Assembly (NCBI RefSeq): GCF_016725325.1
Contig: NZ_CP068083.1
Coordinates: 3,782,001-3,846,000 of the forward strand
DNA: 64,000 nt
Origin: Sphingobacterium spiritivorum
GTDB lineage: Bacteria > Bacteroidota > Bacteroidia > Sphingobacteriales > Sphingobacteriaceae
Direction of reading: 5' to 3'
This document shows, piece by piece, positions 43,633 through 52,044 of the stretch. Below the pieces are notes generated by a model that worked only from the letters and a program-made list of their open reading frames with translations, made no database searches and was not told the origin of the DNA. Each line of letters starts with the position of its first letter. Position 1 is the first letter of the stretch. Both the position numbers and the translations under genes were made by a program.

Positions 43633-45603
43633 TTATATCTTAGATACGGTGATTTCCAGTTTTTGGGACTGAATAATCCGGCTGAAAAATTCTTTCAGGT
43701 CAAAATATTCTTCAGGCATAAAGAATGGTTTATTGATCTGCGTAGCAACATTGATGTGGAGTTTATTATCCTCCATCTTAGACGTGTAAAAATACCTTGC
43801 ATCTTTATTTGGTAAGGACATAATAACGTTCTTAGGCTTTTCTTTCAGTTGGTATCCTTCAGGTAATTCTACTTCCATAGTAAGAACTTCTTCTATGGTA
43901 GAGCCCATGTCGATAGGGTAATTACGCTGTTCCAGATTAAAAGGGTTTTTACTTGTTTTGCCAATAAAAAGCGGATTAAAAAGGAGATCATTCTGATGGG
44001 TAGAACAAAAATTGTCTATCTCAATATCAAATGTCTCTACTAAGAAATATTCTGTACTATCTATATGCGTAACATCTGATTTTAAGTAGTTTATTTTGCT
44101 GTTATTTTCTTCTACTTTTTCAAAATATTCTTCGAGTGAGTTATATTCCCGGATCTCTTTTCTCTTGTTATAGGCATCAAAGCCAAGTCTTCTGATCTGT
44201 AGATTTCCGGTTAGCTTTCCTTTGTCATTCAGTTTTCCTGAAAAATCATAGTAAACTGTAGATTTTTCTTTTGCTTTGAGTTCCACCCATTCGGATCCGC
44301 CTCCTTTTGGAAATAAGCGACCCTGATAGTTGATGCAGCGTAGAGGCAGACTGCCAAATGGAATAATGGATTCTGTAGCATCCAGATAATAGACTGTCGA
44401 ATCGATATTCACCTGCGCGACTACATAATTGAAGTCGGATAGAACAGGAGTCGCGATATTCGGGTAGCCATTGGCACGGGTGGAAAGTATGAGAGGATTG
44501 GCGTTAATATCTGCAGCATTTAATGCAGCAATAAGAGCTAAATTAATATCTGCCACGTTTCCGGATCTTTTCTCTAATGCATCTTTTATTCCTTTGTCTG
44601 TGAATACTCCATTTGTCTTATCCCATTTTATTTGTTTGTTGATATAACTGTGGATAGCTTTGGCTTTTTCAAGATCTGTTTTTTTGTCTGCTATTACAGA
44701 TGGTAAAATCGCTTTAAAAAGTCCTTTTTTCTTGATCTGACCACCGAATTCTTCATCTGTATACAGCTGTTTCTCTACGTCTTCCCAGGTTCTGGTGTAA
44801 TTGTAATTTGCGCCCATCGGGATTCTGTAGCTGGCCAGTTCAAAAGATAAGGAAGAGCGCCAGTTGTCTGCCGAAGTCATATAATCTTCATTGATGAAGG
44901 CCGGAATATTTTCCATTCCATAGGTCGTTTTGGATCCGTGTACTTCTCCGATTTCACTACGCATATCCGTGTTGTAATTTTCCTTATTATGCTTGGAAAT
45001 GCTTAACGACCCTCTCATATTCTGATTATAAATACATATTTCAGGTATTTTGGAAACAAATTCACTGTATACTTTCGGTATATCTTCCTGAAATTTCCAT
45101 GTTCTGAAATTGTAGAGAAAAGGAGAGTTGATCGTATAACGAAGTTCGATAATCGAGCCTTCCTGAATGTTGGGTAAGGTCAGTTTGGTTAGCGCAACGG
45201 ATTTGGTCGATTTCTCATTAAAGATCTTGCTTTTATCCAGATCGTATTCTGCTATCTTCTCCCCGTTAAGATTATATGTCACTCCTTTAATTGAGGAAAT
45301 GACTTCTTTTGAGTTCCCGGATGTATATAGAGGTATAGTAAAATCAGCTTTGCTGAACCCTTCTTTTGTGAAAATTTTGGTCTTGATGTGATAGTAAAAT
45401 TCAAGCATCAGACCTCCTTTTGCAGGATCGATAATGATACTGGCATTTCCGTATTCGCGAAGTACTACTGCATTGGCATTGCTGTCAATTGTGTTTCGGT
45501 TAAAGTTTAGGTCTTCCTTAGTAATTTTTCCAAAAGAAAAATCCTGAGCAAATCCTGATATGCTGCATAGCATGAGTGCAGCAACACAAAATATTTTTTG
45601 CAT
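43633..45603 (-). CDS. DUF3857 / transglutaminase-like secreted protein
   Basis: 656 residues starting at the ATG at 45603; the longer frame begins at TTG with five extra residues. The signal peptide ends GFAQ. Residues ~50-240 match DUF3857. A transglutaminase-like core follows (KAKAIHSYINKQIKW to ADINLALIAALNAADI), in which the usual Cys after the GxC block is replaced by ADIN-type residues. A C-terminal DUF3858-like domain follows. The missing catalytic Cys suggests a non-enzymatic role. Confidence 0.82.
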   Translation of the reverse strand: MQKIFCVAALMLCSISGFAQDFSFGKITKEDLNFNRNTIDSNANAVVLREYGNASIIIDPAKGGLMLEFYYHIKTKIFTKEGFSKADFTIPLYTSGNSKEVISSIKGVTYNLNGEKIAEYDLDKSKIFNEKSTKSVALTKLTLPNIQEGSIIELRYTINSPFLYNFRTWKFQEDIPKVYSEFVSKIPEICIYNQNMRGSLSISKHNKENYNTDMRSEIGEVHGSKTTYGMENIPAFINEDYMTSADNWRSSLSFELASYRIPMGANYNYTRTWEDVEKQLYTDEEFGGQIKKKGLFKAILPSVIADKKTDLEKAKAIHSYINKQIKWDKTNGVFTDKGIKDALEKRSGNVADINLALIAALNAADINANPLILSTRANGYPNIATPVLSDFNYVVAQVNIDSTVYYLDATESIIPFGSLPLRCINYQGRLFPKGGGSEWVELKAKEKSTVYYDFSGKLNDKGKLTGNLQIRRLGFDAYNKRKEIREYNSLEEYFEKVEENNSKINYLKSDVTHIDSTEYFLVETFDIEIDNFCSTHQNDLLFNPLFIGKTSKNPFNLEQRNYPIDMGSTIEEVLTMEVELPEGYQLKEKPKNVIMSLPNKDARYFYTSKMEDNKLHINVATQINKPFFMPEEYFDLKEFFSRIIQSQKLEITVSKI

Positions 45604-45771
45604 GAAAAAAAAGGTCAATAGTTAATAATTCTGTCTTTATTGAGAATCAGTAAAGATGTGATTTAAACTTTAATTATGCAAGGTTTGAATTAAATTTATT
45701 TTATCAAAAATCTATAATGAATGTTTATTAAGGAGGGAATGAAATTCGGATAAGCGTAAAACATAAAGCTA

Positions 45772-45806
45772 TAAAACAAAAAAACTTTAACAATCTCTTG
45801 TTAAAG
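45772..45806 (-). terminator. terminator of the 30-codon peptide gene
   Basis: On the minus strand, CTTTAACAA and TTGTTAAAG form a perfect 9-bp stem with a 4-base loop, followed by TTTTTTTGTTTT. It lies 28 nt after the peptide stop. Confidence 0.85.
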
Positions 45807-45833
45807 CGTCATTCTTTCGGGGTTACTTTTTAC

Positions 45834-45926
45834 TTAATCTTCACCTGAAAGATAATCGTCACCATCAAATGTAAATTCTACTCCATCTGACAGGACCTCT
45901 GTTACAAATAATTCATCTTTAATCAT
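45834..45926 (-). CDS. 30-residue acidic peptide
   Basis: Too short for standard prediction. The peptide opens MIKDELFVTEVLSD and ends DDYLSGED. It is acidic (about ten D/E, one K), without Cys and without a hydrophobic helix. A -7 box lies 39 nt upstream and a strong terminator lies 28 nt downstream, so the unit is self-contained. It could also be a small RNA with a chance frame. Function unknown; no known small-protein or RiPP family was recognised. Confidence 0.5.
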   Translation of the reverse strand: MIKDELFVTEVLSDGVEFTFDGDDYLSGED

Positions 45927-45964
45927 GACCTGTTATTTAAACGTCCTTATTCTATTTATTAATA

Positions 45965-45972
45965 CAAATCTA
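45965..45972 (-). promoter_or_regulatory. -7 box for the 30-codon peptide gene
   Basis: TAGATTTG on the minus strand, 38 nt upstream of the ATG. The -33 position has only TTTA. Confidence 0.45.
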
Positions 45973-46111
45973 CTGACTCATTATTAATAACGGATAAAGC
46001 AAAAATGATCAAATTGTTAAGAATGACAGTAGGTGTTGTTGCTGCGTGCGGAGACAGACTGTTAAATATAAAATTCTGTAGAGTTATTTCTACACAGAAT
46101 TTCGTGTTGTT

Positions 46112-46143
46112 TTTGTTTGAAAAATGACATATTATTATGTTTG
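46112..46143 (+). promoter_or_regulatory. consensus promoter for a membrane peptide
   Basis: TTTG at 46112-46115, 20 nt, and TATGTTTG at 46136-46143, a full match to the Bacteroidota consensus. The predicted RNA start is only about 12 nt before ATG 46161. Confidence 0.7.
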
Positions 46144-46160
46144 CAACAAATATAAAAACA

Positions 46161-46259
46161 ATGATTGTAGTGTTGACATTTTTTGCAGTGGTGATTGTGA
46201 CATGTATAGTTTCTATAGGATATTTATTAATAAAGGGGGAGCGAACAGAGCAGAATTAG
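46161..46259 (+). CDS. 32-residue single-helix membrane peptide
   Basis: The peptide begins MIVVLTFFAVVIVTC and ends LLIKGERTEQN. It is one ~22-residue hydrophobic helix with a basic, polar C-terminal tail. A full promoter lies just upstream. It could be a subunit of a membrane complex (like CydX or CcoS), or a type I toxin; no partner gene is adjacent. Its size put it below usual gene-calling limits. Confidence 0.5.
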   Translation: MIVVLTFFAVVIVTCIVSIGYLLIKGERTEQN

Positions 46260-46429
46260 TGCCTTTCTGAGACCCTCCCAACAAGTCTCCTATAGTGTCT
46301 TTTCTTTTTAAAAGAGTCTCTCTCTTTCTTCTTCTGAAGTATTTTTTGAATCGAGGTAAGATTGTTGTGCAACAAACTTGATACATTCATTTAGGTTTTG
46401 TATTTTAGTGCTGTTTTAATCTACCTATC

Positions 46430-46525
46430 ATGATACTACTTTTTATTCTGGGAACAGGATTGATAGCTTGTATTATTTATGCAGCTATCCTGATGTACAG
46501 AGATATGAACCATCATAATTTCTGA
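46430..46525 (+). CDS. 31-residue single-helix membrane peptide
   Basis: The peptide opens MILLFILGTGLIAC and ends MYRDMNHHNF. One hydrophobic helix with a His/Asn/Arg-containing tail. The upstream box TAGGTTTTG (46392-46400) is only an approximate -7 match. It lies 171 nt after the previous peptide on the same strand. Function unknown; the tail may face the cytoplasm or bind metal. Confidence 0.4.
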   Translation: MILLFILGTGLIACIIYAAILMYRDMNHHNF

Positions 46526-46594
46526 TCATTAAGAATTACCATCATTTATCTGTATAAATTCTTTATAATTGTGGTTGTTTTATTTTACAGCCCT

Positions 46595-47044
46595 ATGCAC
46601 ATTATATCAGTACGCGAAAATCCCGAATATAAAGAGATTGCTATCCGTTTTTTGCAACAGTCATGGCCTGATGTTTCCCCTGTTATTTATGAAGATTGTA
46701 TCACGCACTGTATAGATGCAGTTCAGGAATTACCCCAGTGGTATTTATTAGAAAAGGATCAGAAGATTATCGGTTGTGCCGGATTGATCACCAATGATTT
46801 TATTAGCCGGATGGATCTTTATCCCTGGATATGTGCCATTTATATTGCAGAAGAGCATCGGGGACATGCATATGCTACTTTACTTATTGACAGAGCAAAA
46901 GAAGATACACGTAAATTTGGTTTCCGGTATCTTAACCTCAGTACCGATCATATTGGTTATTATGAAAAGTATGGATTTCAATATATTGGTCAGGGATATC
47001 ATCCATGGGAGGCAGAATCCCGGATTTACCAGATTGAGCTGTAG
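46595..47044 (+). CDS. GNAT-family N-acetyltransferase
   Basis: 149 residues from ATG 46595; an upstream start (46571) is a GTG giving a hydrophobic extension and is rejected. The family acetyl-CoA loop region is AIYIAEEHRGHAYATLLIDRA, followed by LNLSTDHIGYYEKYGF. Substrate unknown. A terminator follows. Confidence 0.88.
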   Translation: MHIISVRENPEYKEIAIRFLQQSWPDVSPVIYEDCITHCIDAVQELPQWYLLEKDQKIIGCAGLITNDFISRMDLYPWICAIYIAEEHRGHAYATLLIDRAKEDTRKFGFRYLNLSTDHIGYYEKYGFQYIGQGYHPWEAESRIYQIEL

Positions 47045-47069
47045 ATCTATACTTCCTGTTGTTACTATT

Positions 47070-47109
47070 AAAAAATCGCAATTATTGTAAAAATAACTGC
47101 GATTTTTTT
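47070..47109 (+). terminator. terminator after the GNAT gene
   Basis: AAAAAATCGCA and TGCGATTTTTT pair, extended by TTATT/AATAA with one mismatch, with a seven-T run. Confidence 0.8.
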
Positions 47110-47166
47110 ATCAGATTATATACGGGTAATGACAGTCATCTGAGAGAGTGCTTTAGAAAAACTTGC

Positions 47167-47174
47167 TAACTTTG
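47167..47174 (+). promoter_or_regulatory. -7 box for the lipoate ligase gene
   Basis: TAACTTTG matches TAnnTTTG, 17 nt before ATG 47192. No clear -33 box. It implies a short leader. Confidence 0.4.
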
Positions 47175-47191
47175 CTAAAACTGTATGTATT

Positions 47192-48175
47192 ATGCTCATC
47201 ATTGATTCACCTTCTACTAATGCTTATTTTAATATTGCTTCTGAGGAATATCTGTTGTACAAATATCCGAAAGAAGATATTTTTCTGTTATATGTCAATG
47301 CCCCCTCCATTATTGTGGGTAAGTTTCAGAATACATTAGCGGAGATTAATCTGGATTATGTCAGAGAGCAGCATATCAAGGTAGTGAGAAGAATGTCCGG
47401 TGGTGGTACGGTATATCACGATACGGGGAATCTGAATTTTTCTTTTCATACATTGCTCGGATCAAATGATTTTATGGATTTTTCTCAGTTTACTCAACCT
47501 GTAATTGCCTTGTTAAATAAGATGAATGTCCCTGCAAAACTTGAAGGGCGTAATGATTTACTGGTGGATGGGAAGAAGTTTAGTGGCAATGCAAAGCTTT
47601 CTAAAAATGGGAAAATAATTCAGCACGGGACGGTTTTGATTAATTCTCAGATGAATGTTCTGGTCGAGGCGATAAAGGTAAACCCGCTGAAATTTGTAGA
47701 TAAAGCGGTTAAATCCAACAGAGCAAGAGTGACTAACTTAATTGATTATTTACCTGAAAATACTACTACTGAAGTTCTAAAGCACTTGTTGATTGATGAG
47801 ATGTTGCAGAATAATCCAGGAGCCAGCGTCTATCAGTTTACAGAGGAAGATATTCAGGGAATTGAAAAGCTGGTAGCAGAGAAGTATAGCACATGGGATT
47901 GGAATTATGGTTTCTCTCCTAATTATAATTTTAAAAAATCGATCAAAATACCAGCCGGATTTATCGAACTGCATTTGGATGTAGATAAGGGGGTGATAGA
48001 AAAAGTTAAAATATTCGGTGATTTCTTTGCGTCCAAGCCTATTGAGGAACTGGAAGCGGCAATTACCGGCCAGAAGCATGATATTGATCAAATTGAACAA
48101 TTGTTATCTTCCACAGATCTTACAGCTTACTTTGGGAGGGTAAGTGTAGCTGAGATTCTGGAACTTTTTAAATAA
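47192..48175 (+). CDS. lplA: lipoate--protein ligase
   Basis: 327 residues, full length with a C-terminal accessory domain. The ligand-binding blocks are present: VVRRMSGGGTVYHDTGNLNFSF, then GRNDLLVDGKKFSGNAK, with the conserved Lys of the lipoyl-AMP site in the latter. LplA activates free lipoate with ATP and attaches it to E2 and GcvH lipoyl domains. It lets the cell use lipoate from the environment. No E2 or lipB gene is adjacent. Confidence 0.94.
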   Translation: MLIIDSPSTNAYFNIASEEYLLYKYPKEDIFLLYVNAPSIIVGKFQNTLAEINLDYVREQHIKVVRRMSGGGTVYHDTGNLNFSFHTLLGSNDFMDFSQFTQPVIALLNKMNVPAKLEGRNDLLVDGKKFSGNAKLSKNGKIIQHGTVLINSQMNVLVEAIKVNPLKFVDKAVKSNRARVTNLIDYLPENTTTEVLKHLLIDEMLQNNPGASVYQFTEEDIQGIEKLVAEKYSTWDWNYGFSPNYNFKKSIKIPAGFIELHLDVDKGVIEKVKIFGDFFASKPIEELEAAITGQKHDIDQIEQLLSSTDLTAYFGRVSVAEILELFK

Positions 48176-48250
48176 ACTGATCTTGTTGGAATACGGAGAA
48201 TCTGTTGTTAATTTTTGTTTATATCTTAGAATTATAGCTAAACTCTACGT

Positions 48251-49552
48251 ATGGAAGAGGTATCACCTAATAAGCGGAAACATAAAAAAGTACTAAAAGC
48301 GCTTCTTTGTGCATTAGGCATTACAGTAGTGTATGGTATTATCATTTACTTTATACCGAAAGGCGGTCTTGACGGATTGGCCTATATGTTTTTTACTCCT
48401 GTAGTATTTATTTGCGGATTTCTGTTTTATTATATCTTTGATTACTTCAAATCTATACACAAACTGCCGTGGCTATTCTCTGTATCCGGTATCCTGTTGT
48501 TTTTGATAATGTATAATTCCGGTGTTTGGAATATGGATATATGGCTTAGAAATCAGTTTCATTCCAACAAACTACCTTCATTATATGCCGGATATCGGGA
48601 CATTAACCAGCCGCCTTTAAAATTCGGAAGCAGAACGATAAACTTGTTGTATGAAAGCGAGGAAAACATTGATCATTACCTTACGATAAATGATAATCTG
48701 ATTATCAAAAGAGAAAAGAAGGGAGAGGAAAATTCGGATCATGTATTTGCGAAGTATGAATTTACAAAACTGGATCCTTCGGGGAATATTTCTGATACGT
48801 ACAGCTACGTACAGAAAAGCTATAAAGATGAAGAATTACTTTTTGAGGGTTATCTGATCAATGCAAATCAAGCTTATTACAAGACATGGCCGCTCGATGG
48901 AGACAGTTCCAGAAAAAATATAATCATTCAAAATGAAAATCTCGAATGGGATGAAGGCCGGCAAATAGAACTTTATCGCAGAATACAGGGTGATGCTTCT
49001 GTATTTTATACCGATTATGACCATTCCCTGCGCAAGGAAGGTCAGGAAACTATCTATTTTCAAAAAATTGTTTATAAAATAGGGGATGACTGGTTTATCT
49101 TTTTCGAGAATCTGAATGAGGATAAAAAAGGATATCCGTATGTGCGGAGCCGGGGAAAAACTATTAACAACATATTTGGCCATCCGGCCGAAAACGGACT
49201 CGACTGGGTGGACAATGTCAGTACAAATATAGAGTCACTGTATTTTGAGAAGATAAAATTGACCAGACTAACACATATTATAGGTGGGAATACACCTGCT
49301 TCAAAATCGGATGAATGGCTGGGATATCTTTATACTAACCTGATCGTCGGTAAAGATACGCTGAAGTTTAAAGATCAGTTTTATCTGGATGAAGAATGGC
49401 AACAGACTCCTGTTACTATAAATGGCCAATTGTTCGGTACATTAAGTAGACCGGATAATGATTTTTTTACGACCTATCTGTATTTCGAAAATAAAAATCT
49501 ACACTATAAACTGTTTGCCAACAGCCTCCGAAAACTATATATTATTAAATAA
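48251..49552 (+). CDS. hypothetical membrane protein, 433 residues
   Basis: Not recognised. A basic N-terminus (NKRKHKKVLKALL) is followed by three membrane helices in the first ~95 residues. The remainder is a long soluble beta-rich part, with many aromatic and charged residues (FEGYLINANQAYYKTWPLDGD, ENKNLHYKLFANSLRKLYIIK). With three helices the C-terminal part would lie outside the membrane. No neighbour clarifies its role. Confidence 0.6.
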   Translation: MEEVSPNKRKHKKVLKALLCALGITVVYGIIIYFIPKGGLDGLAYMFFTPVVFICGFLFYYIFDYFKSIHKLPWLFSVSGILLFLIMYNSGVWNMDIWLRNQFHSNKLPSLYAGYRDINQPPLKFGSRTINLLYESEENIDHYLTINDNLIIKREKKGEENSDHVFAKYEFTKLDPSGNISDTYSYVQKSYKDEELLFEGYLINANQAYYKTWPLDGDSSRKNIIIQNENLEWDEGRQIELYRRIQGDASVFYTDYDHSLRKEGQETIYFQKIVYKIGDDWFIFFENLNEDKKGYPYVRSRGKTINNIFGHPAENGLDWVDNVSTNIESLYFEKIKLTRLTHIIGGNTPASKSDEWLGYLYTNLIVGKDTLKFKDQFYLDEEWQQTPVTINGQLFGTLSRPDNDFFTTYLYFENKNLHYKLFANSLRKLYIIK

Positions 49553-49683
49553 TAATCCGTCCATACCTTCATTGTAACTATATATTTTAGCTAGCTTATT
49601 CAGACAGTATAGAATTATTGTATTGGTAATCAATCGTTAATGATTTTTGTTTGTACTGTTTGCTATATATTTAAACATAGTAC

Positions 49684-49715
49684 TTTGTTATGCTATGTAT
49701 TTTGTTTTATATTTG
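49684..49715 (+). promoter_or_regulatory. consensus promoter of the PadR operon, almost leaderless
   Basis: TTTG at 49684-49687, 20 nt, then TATATTTG at 49708-49715. The PadR ATG is at 49720, within about 5 nt of the box, so the mRNA should start at or close to the start codon. This is a strong match to the consensus. Confidence 0.75.
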
Positions 49716-49719
49716 TTTG

Positions 49720-50052
49720 ATGAATGAAGACTTTACTACTAAATGGATATCCCAACTTAAGAAAGGCACCCTGTCTTTTTTAGTGTTAAGTATTCTGAAA
49801 GATGAAAAGGAATATTACGGATATGACCTCATCAATGAGATAAAAAGAAGAACCAGTATTGAAATTGCTGAAGGAACACTTTATCCTTTGATGAACAGAC
49901 TAAAAAAGGAAGAACTGGTAGAATCCAAATGGGTAGAGCAGGACTCCGGTATTCCCAGAAAGTATTACAAGATTACAATTTTGGGATTAAGTACTGCAAA
50001 CGAAATGAAAACTTATTGGGACAACCTCAATGCAACCTTAAATCAAATATGA
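49720..50052 (+). CDS. PadR-family transcriptional regulator
   Basis: 110 residues from ATG 49720. WISQLKKGTLSFLVLSILKDEKEYYGYDL is the PadR winged-helix start (in two blocks). EGTLYPLMNRLKKEELVESKW is the recognition helix region. PadR proteins are dimeric repressors responding to phenolic or cationic compounds. The ATGA stop/start overlap with the next gene links them. Probably autoregulatory. Confidence 0.93.
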   Translation: MNEDFTTKWISQLKKGTLSFLVLSILKDEKEYYGYDLINEIKRRTSIEIAEGTLYPLMNRLKKEELVESKWVEQDSGIPRKYYKITILGLSTANEMKTYWDNLNATLNQI

Positions 50053-50648
50053 AATTTAAAGAGATCGCTTTTAAGGATAAAAATTCAAAACGGATTTATC
50101 TGGATTATATCTTCAGAATTCAGCAGGCTACAAAATCGCTTGATAAGACTAATCAACAAGAGATATTGCTGGAGATTAACAGCCACATTTACGAAAGTAT
50201 TGCCGATTCAGTGGCTATCGAAAAAGGGGAAGTGGAGCGACTGCTGGATGTATTGGAAAACCTGGGTCAACCTGAAACCTTTCTGAAGCCTTTGGTCGCT
50301 GAAAAAAAACTGGAAGAAGCAACGAAGTCATTCAATCCTCTCCATATTCTGAAAGCACTTATATTGAATATCGGCAACGGGGTGTCTTATGTGATCTTCA
50401 CGCTGTTATATTTGCTGCTGTTTGGTTTTATATTCCTCATCGGTGCAAAGCTGGTAGATCCCGAAAATGTTGGCTTTTTCTTCAAACCCAACGAAATTTT
50501 TATTCTGGGTTATTACAGAGAAAACGGAATCACTTATCAGCAGTATGAGCAATTAGGTCATTGGTTTATTCCGGCTATGTTGCTGCTGGTGTTTGTTTTT
50601 TATGTACTCATAACTTTACTACTTCAATTAAAAAGAACTATTAAATAA
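50049..50648 (+). CDS. HAAS-domain membrane protein (PadR-operon partner)
   Basis: 199 residues from ATG 50049, which overlaps the PadR stop (ATGA); the longer frame reads into PadR. The N-terminal ~100 residues form the HAAS/DUF1700-like helical domain (ISHIYESIADSVAIEKG-type, here INSHIYESIADSVAIEKGEVE). Two membrane helices follow (VIFTLLYLLLFGFIFLIG and FIPAMLLLVFVFYVLITLLLQL). HAAS proteins co-occur with PadR and probably work as membrane signal partners. Confidence 0.82.
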   Translation: MKFKEIAFKDKNSKRIYLDYIFRIQQATKSLDKTNQQEILLEINSHIYESIADSVAIEKGEVERLLDVLENLGQPETFLKPLVAEKKLEEATKSFNPLHILKALILNIGNGVSYVIFTLLYLLLFGFIFLIGAKLVDPENVGFFFKPNEIFILGYYRENGITYQQYEQLGHWFIPAMLLLVFVFYVLITLLLQLKRTIK

Positions 50649-50654
50649 CTCATT

Positions 50655-51974
50655 ATGTTTAAAAAATCATTAACCTACTTAGCTGTCTTTTGTCTGACGT
50701 CTTTTGCATCTGCACAAAAAATAGACACAGAAAAGCTTGATTTGTATATCAAAGCCCTGGAGGATAATAACAAGTTTATGGGAAGTCTCGCAATTGCACA
50801 AAATGGTGAAATTGTGTATACTAAATCTGTTGGATATATCGATCTGGAAAATAAGATCAAAGCCAATGAAAATTCAAAATACAGAATTGGTTCCATTTCC
50901 AAAACATTTACTACTGTGTTAGTAATGAAAGCGGTGGAAGATAAAAAACTATCTCTTGACCAGACTATTAAAAAGTATTTTCCGGCAATAAAAAATGCAG
51001 ATAAGATTACTGTTAGACATTTGTTAAATCACAGAAGTGGTATTCAAAATTTTACAGACGATACAGATTACCTGACCTGGAATACAAAGGCGATGTCAGA
51101 AAAGGATATGCTTGATGTAATTACAAAAGGCGGAAGTGATTTTGAGCCGGATAGTAAGGGGGAGTATAGTAATTCAAATTTTGTGTTGCTGACTTTCATT
51201 CTGGAGAAAACGTTCAAAAAGTCGTATGCAGAACTTTTGACCAGCTATATTACTAAGCCACTCGGATTAAGCAATACTTATCTTGGCGGCAAGATTAATG
51301 TTAAAAATAATGAGGCTAAATCTTATGATTTTGAAGCGGGTTGGAAACCGGAGTCTGAAACAGATATTTCTATACCACTGGGAGCCGGAGGTATACTGTC
51401 AACGCCTTCAGATCTGACAAAATTCAGTGATGCTCTCTTTACTGGAAAACTGTTGAAAAAGGAAAGTGTTGAACTGATGCAAACCATAAAAGACGGTTAT
51501 GGACTGGGTTTATTTCAGGTACCCTTTTATGATAAAAAAGGATACGGGCATTCGGGTGGTATAGATGGTTTTTCTTCTACATTTTCCCGTTTTGAAAGTG
51601 GTAATGTAACTTTTGCACTTACGTCAAACGCATCAAACTTTAATAATAATAATATTGCAATTGCAGCACTGAGTGCCGTTTACAATAAGCCTTTTGATAT
51701 CCCTGATTTCCGGACATATGAAAATAGCACTGAAGATCTGGATGTTTATTTAGGGACTTATGCCTCCACCCAGATCCCGATAAAAATTACTGTTACGAAA
51801 AACAATCAAACTCTTATCGCACAGGCTACAGGTCAACCTTCTTTTTCACTGGAAGCGGTAGAAAAACACAAATTTAAGTTTGATCAGGCGGGAATTGTAA
51901 TGGAGTTTAATCCGGATACTAAAACCTTTGTACTGAAGCAAAGAGGAGGAGAGTTTATTTTTACGAAAGAATAG
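50655..51974 (+). CDS. serine hydrolase, beta-lactamase/class C family, secreted
   Basis: 439 residues. Signal peptide ending ASAQ. Active-site blocks: SxxK in RIGSISKTFT, YSN in KGEYSNSNFV, and HSGG in YGHSGGIDGF (KTG-equivalent). The C-terminal ~110 residues form a lipocalin-like DUF3471-type domain (YLGTYASTQIPIKITVTKN). It is 6 nt downstream of the HAAS gene, so PadR probably controls it. It may be a target of envelope-stress control. Substrate unknown. Confidence 0.9.
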   Translation: MFKKSLTYLAVFCLTSFASAQKIDTEKLDLYIKALEDNNKFMGSLAIAQNGEIVYTKSVGYIDLENKIKANENSKYRIGSISKTFTTVLVMKAVEDKKLSLDQTIKKYFPAIKNADKITVRHLLNHRSGIQNFTDDTDYLTWNTKAMSEKDMLDVITKGGSDFEPDSKGEYSNSNFVLLTFILEKTFKKSYAELLTSYITKPLGLSNTYLGGKINVKNNEAKSYDFEAGWKPESETDISIPLGAGGILSTPSDLTKFSDALFTGKLLKKESVELMQTIKDGYGLGLFQVPFYDKKGYGHSGGIDGFSSTFSRFESGNVTFALTSNASNFNNNNIAIAALSAVYNKPFDIPDFRTYENSTEDLDVYLGTYASTQIPIKITVTKNNQTLIAQATGQPSFSLEAVEKHKFKFDQAGIVMEFNPDTKTFVLKQRGGEFIFTKE

Positions 51975-52004
51975 TAGCGGATAGCTGCAGAATCCCTGAT
52001 ATGA

Positions 52005-52040
52005 TAAAGCCTGAAAGCCAGAGTTTTCAGGCTTTATTAA
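52005..52040. terminator. terminator between serine hydrolase and an unknown gene
   Basis: TAAAGCCTGAAA and TTTCAGGCTTTA pair perfectly over 12 bp with an 8-base loop, and TTAAT follows. It lies between convergent genes and could serve both. Confidence 0.7.
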
Positions 52041-52044
52041 TATA

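Larger units (their letters stand above)
45619..46570. other. apparent gap holding three peptide genes
   Basis: About 950 bp without any long frame. It holds a 30-codon gene on the minus strand with promoter and terminator, and two 31-32-codon membrane-peptide genes on the plus strand, listed separately. Nothing else was recognised. Confidence 0.6.
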
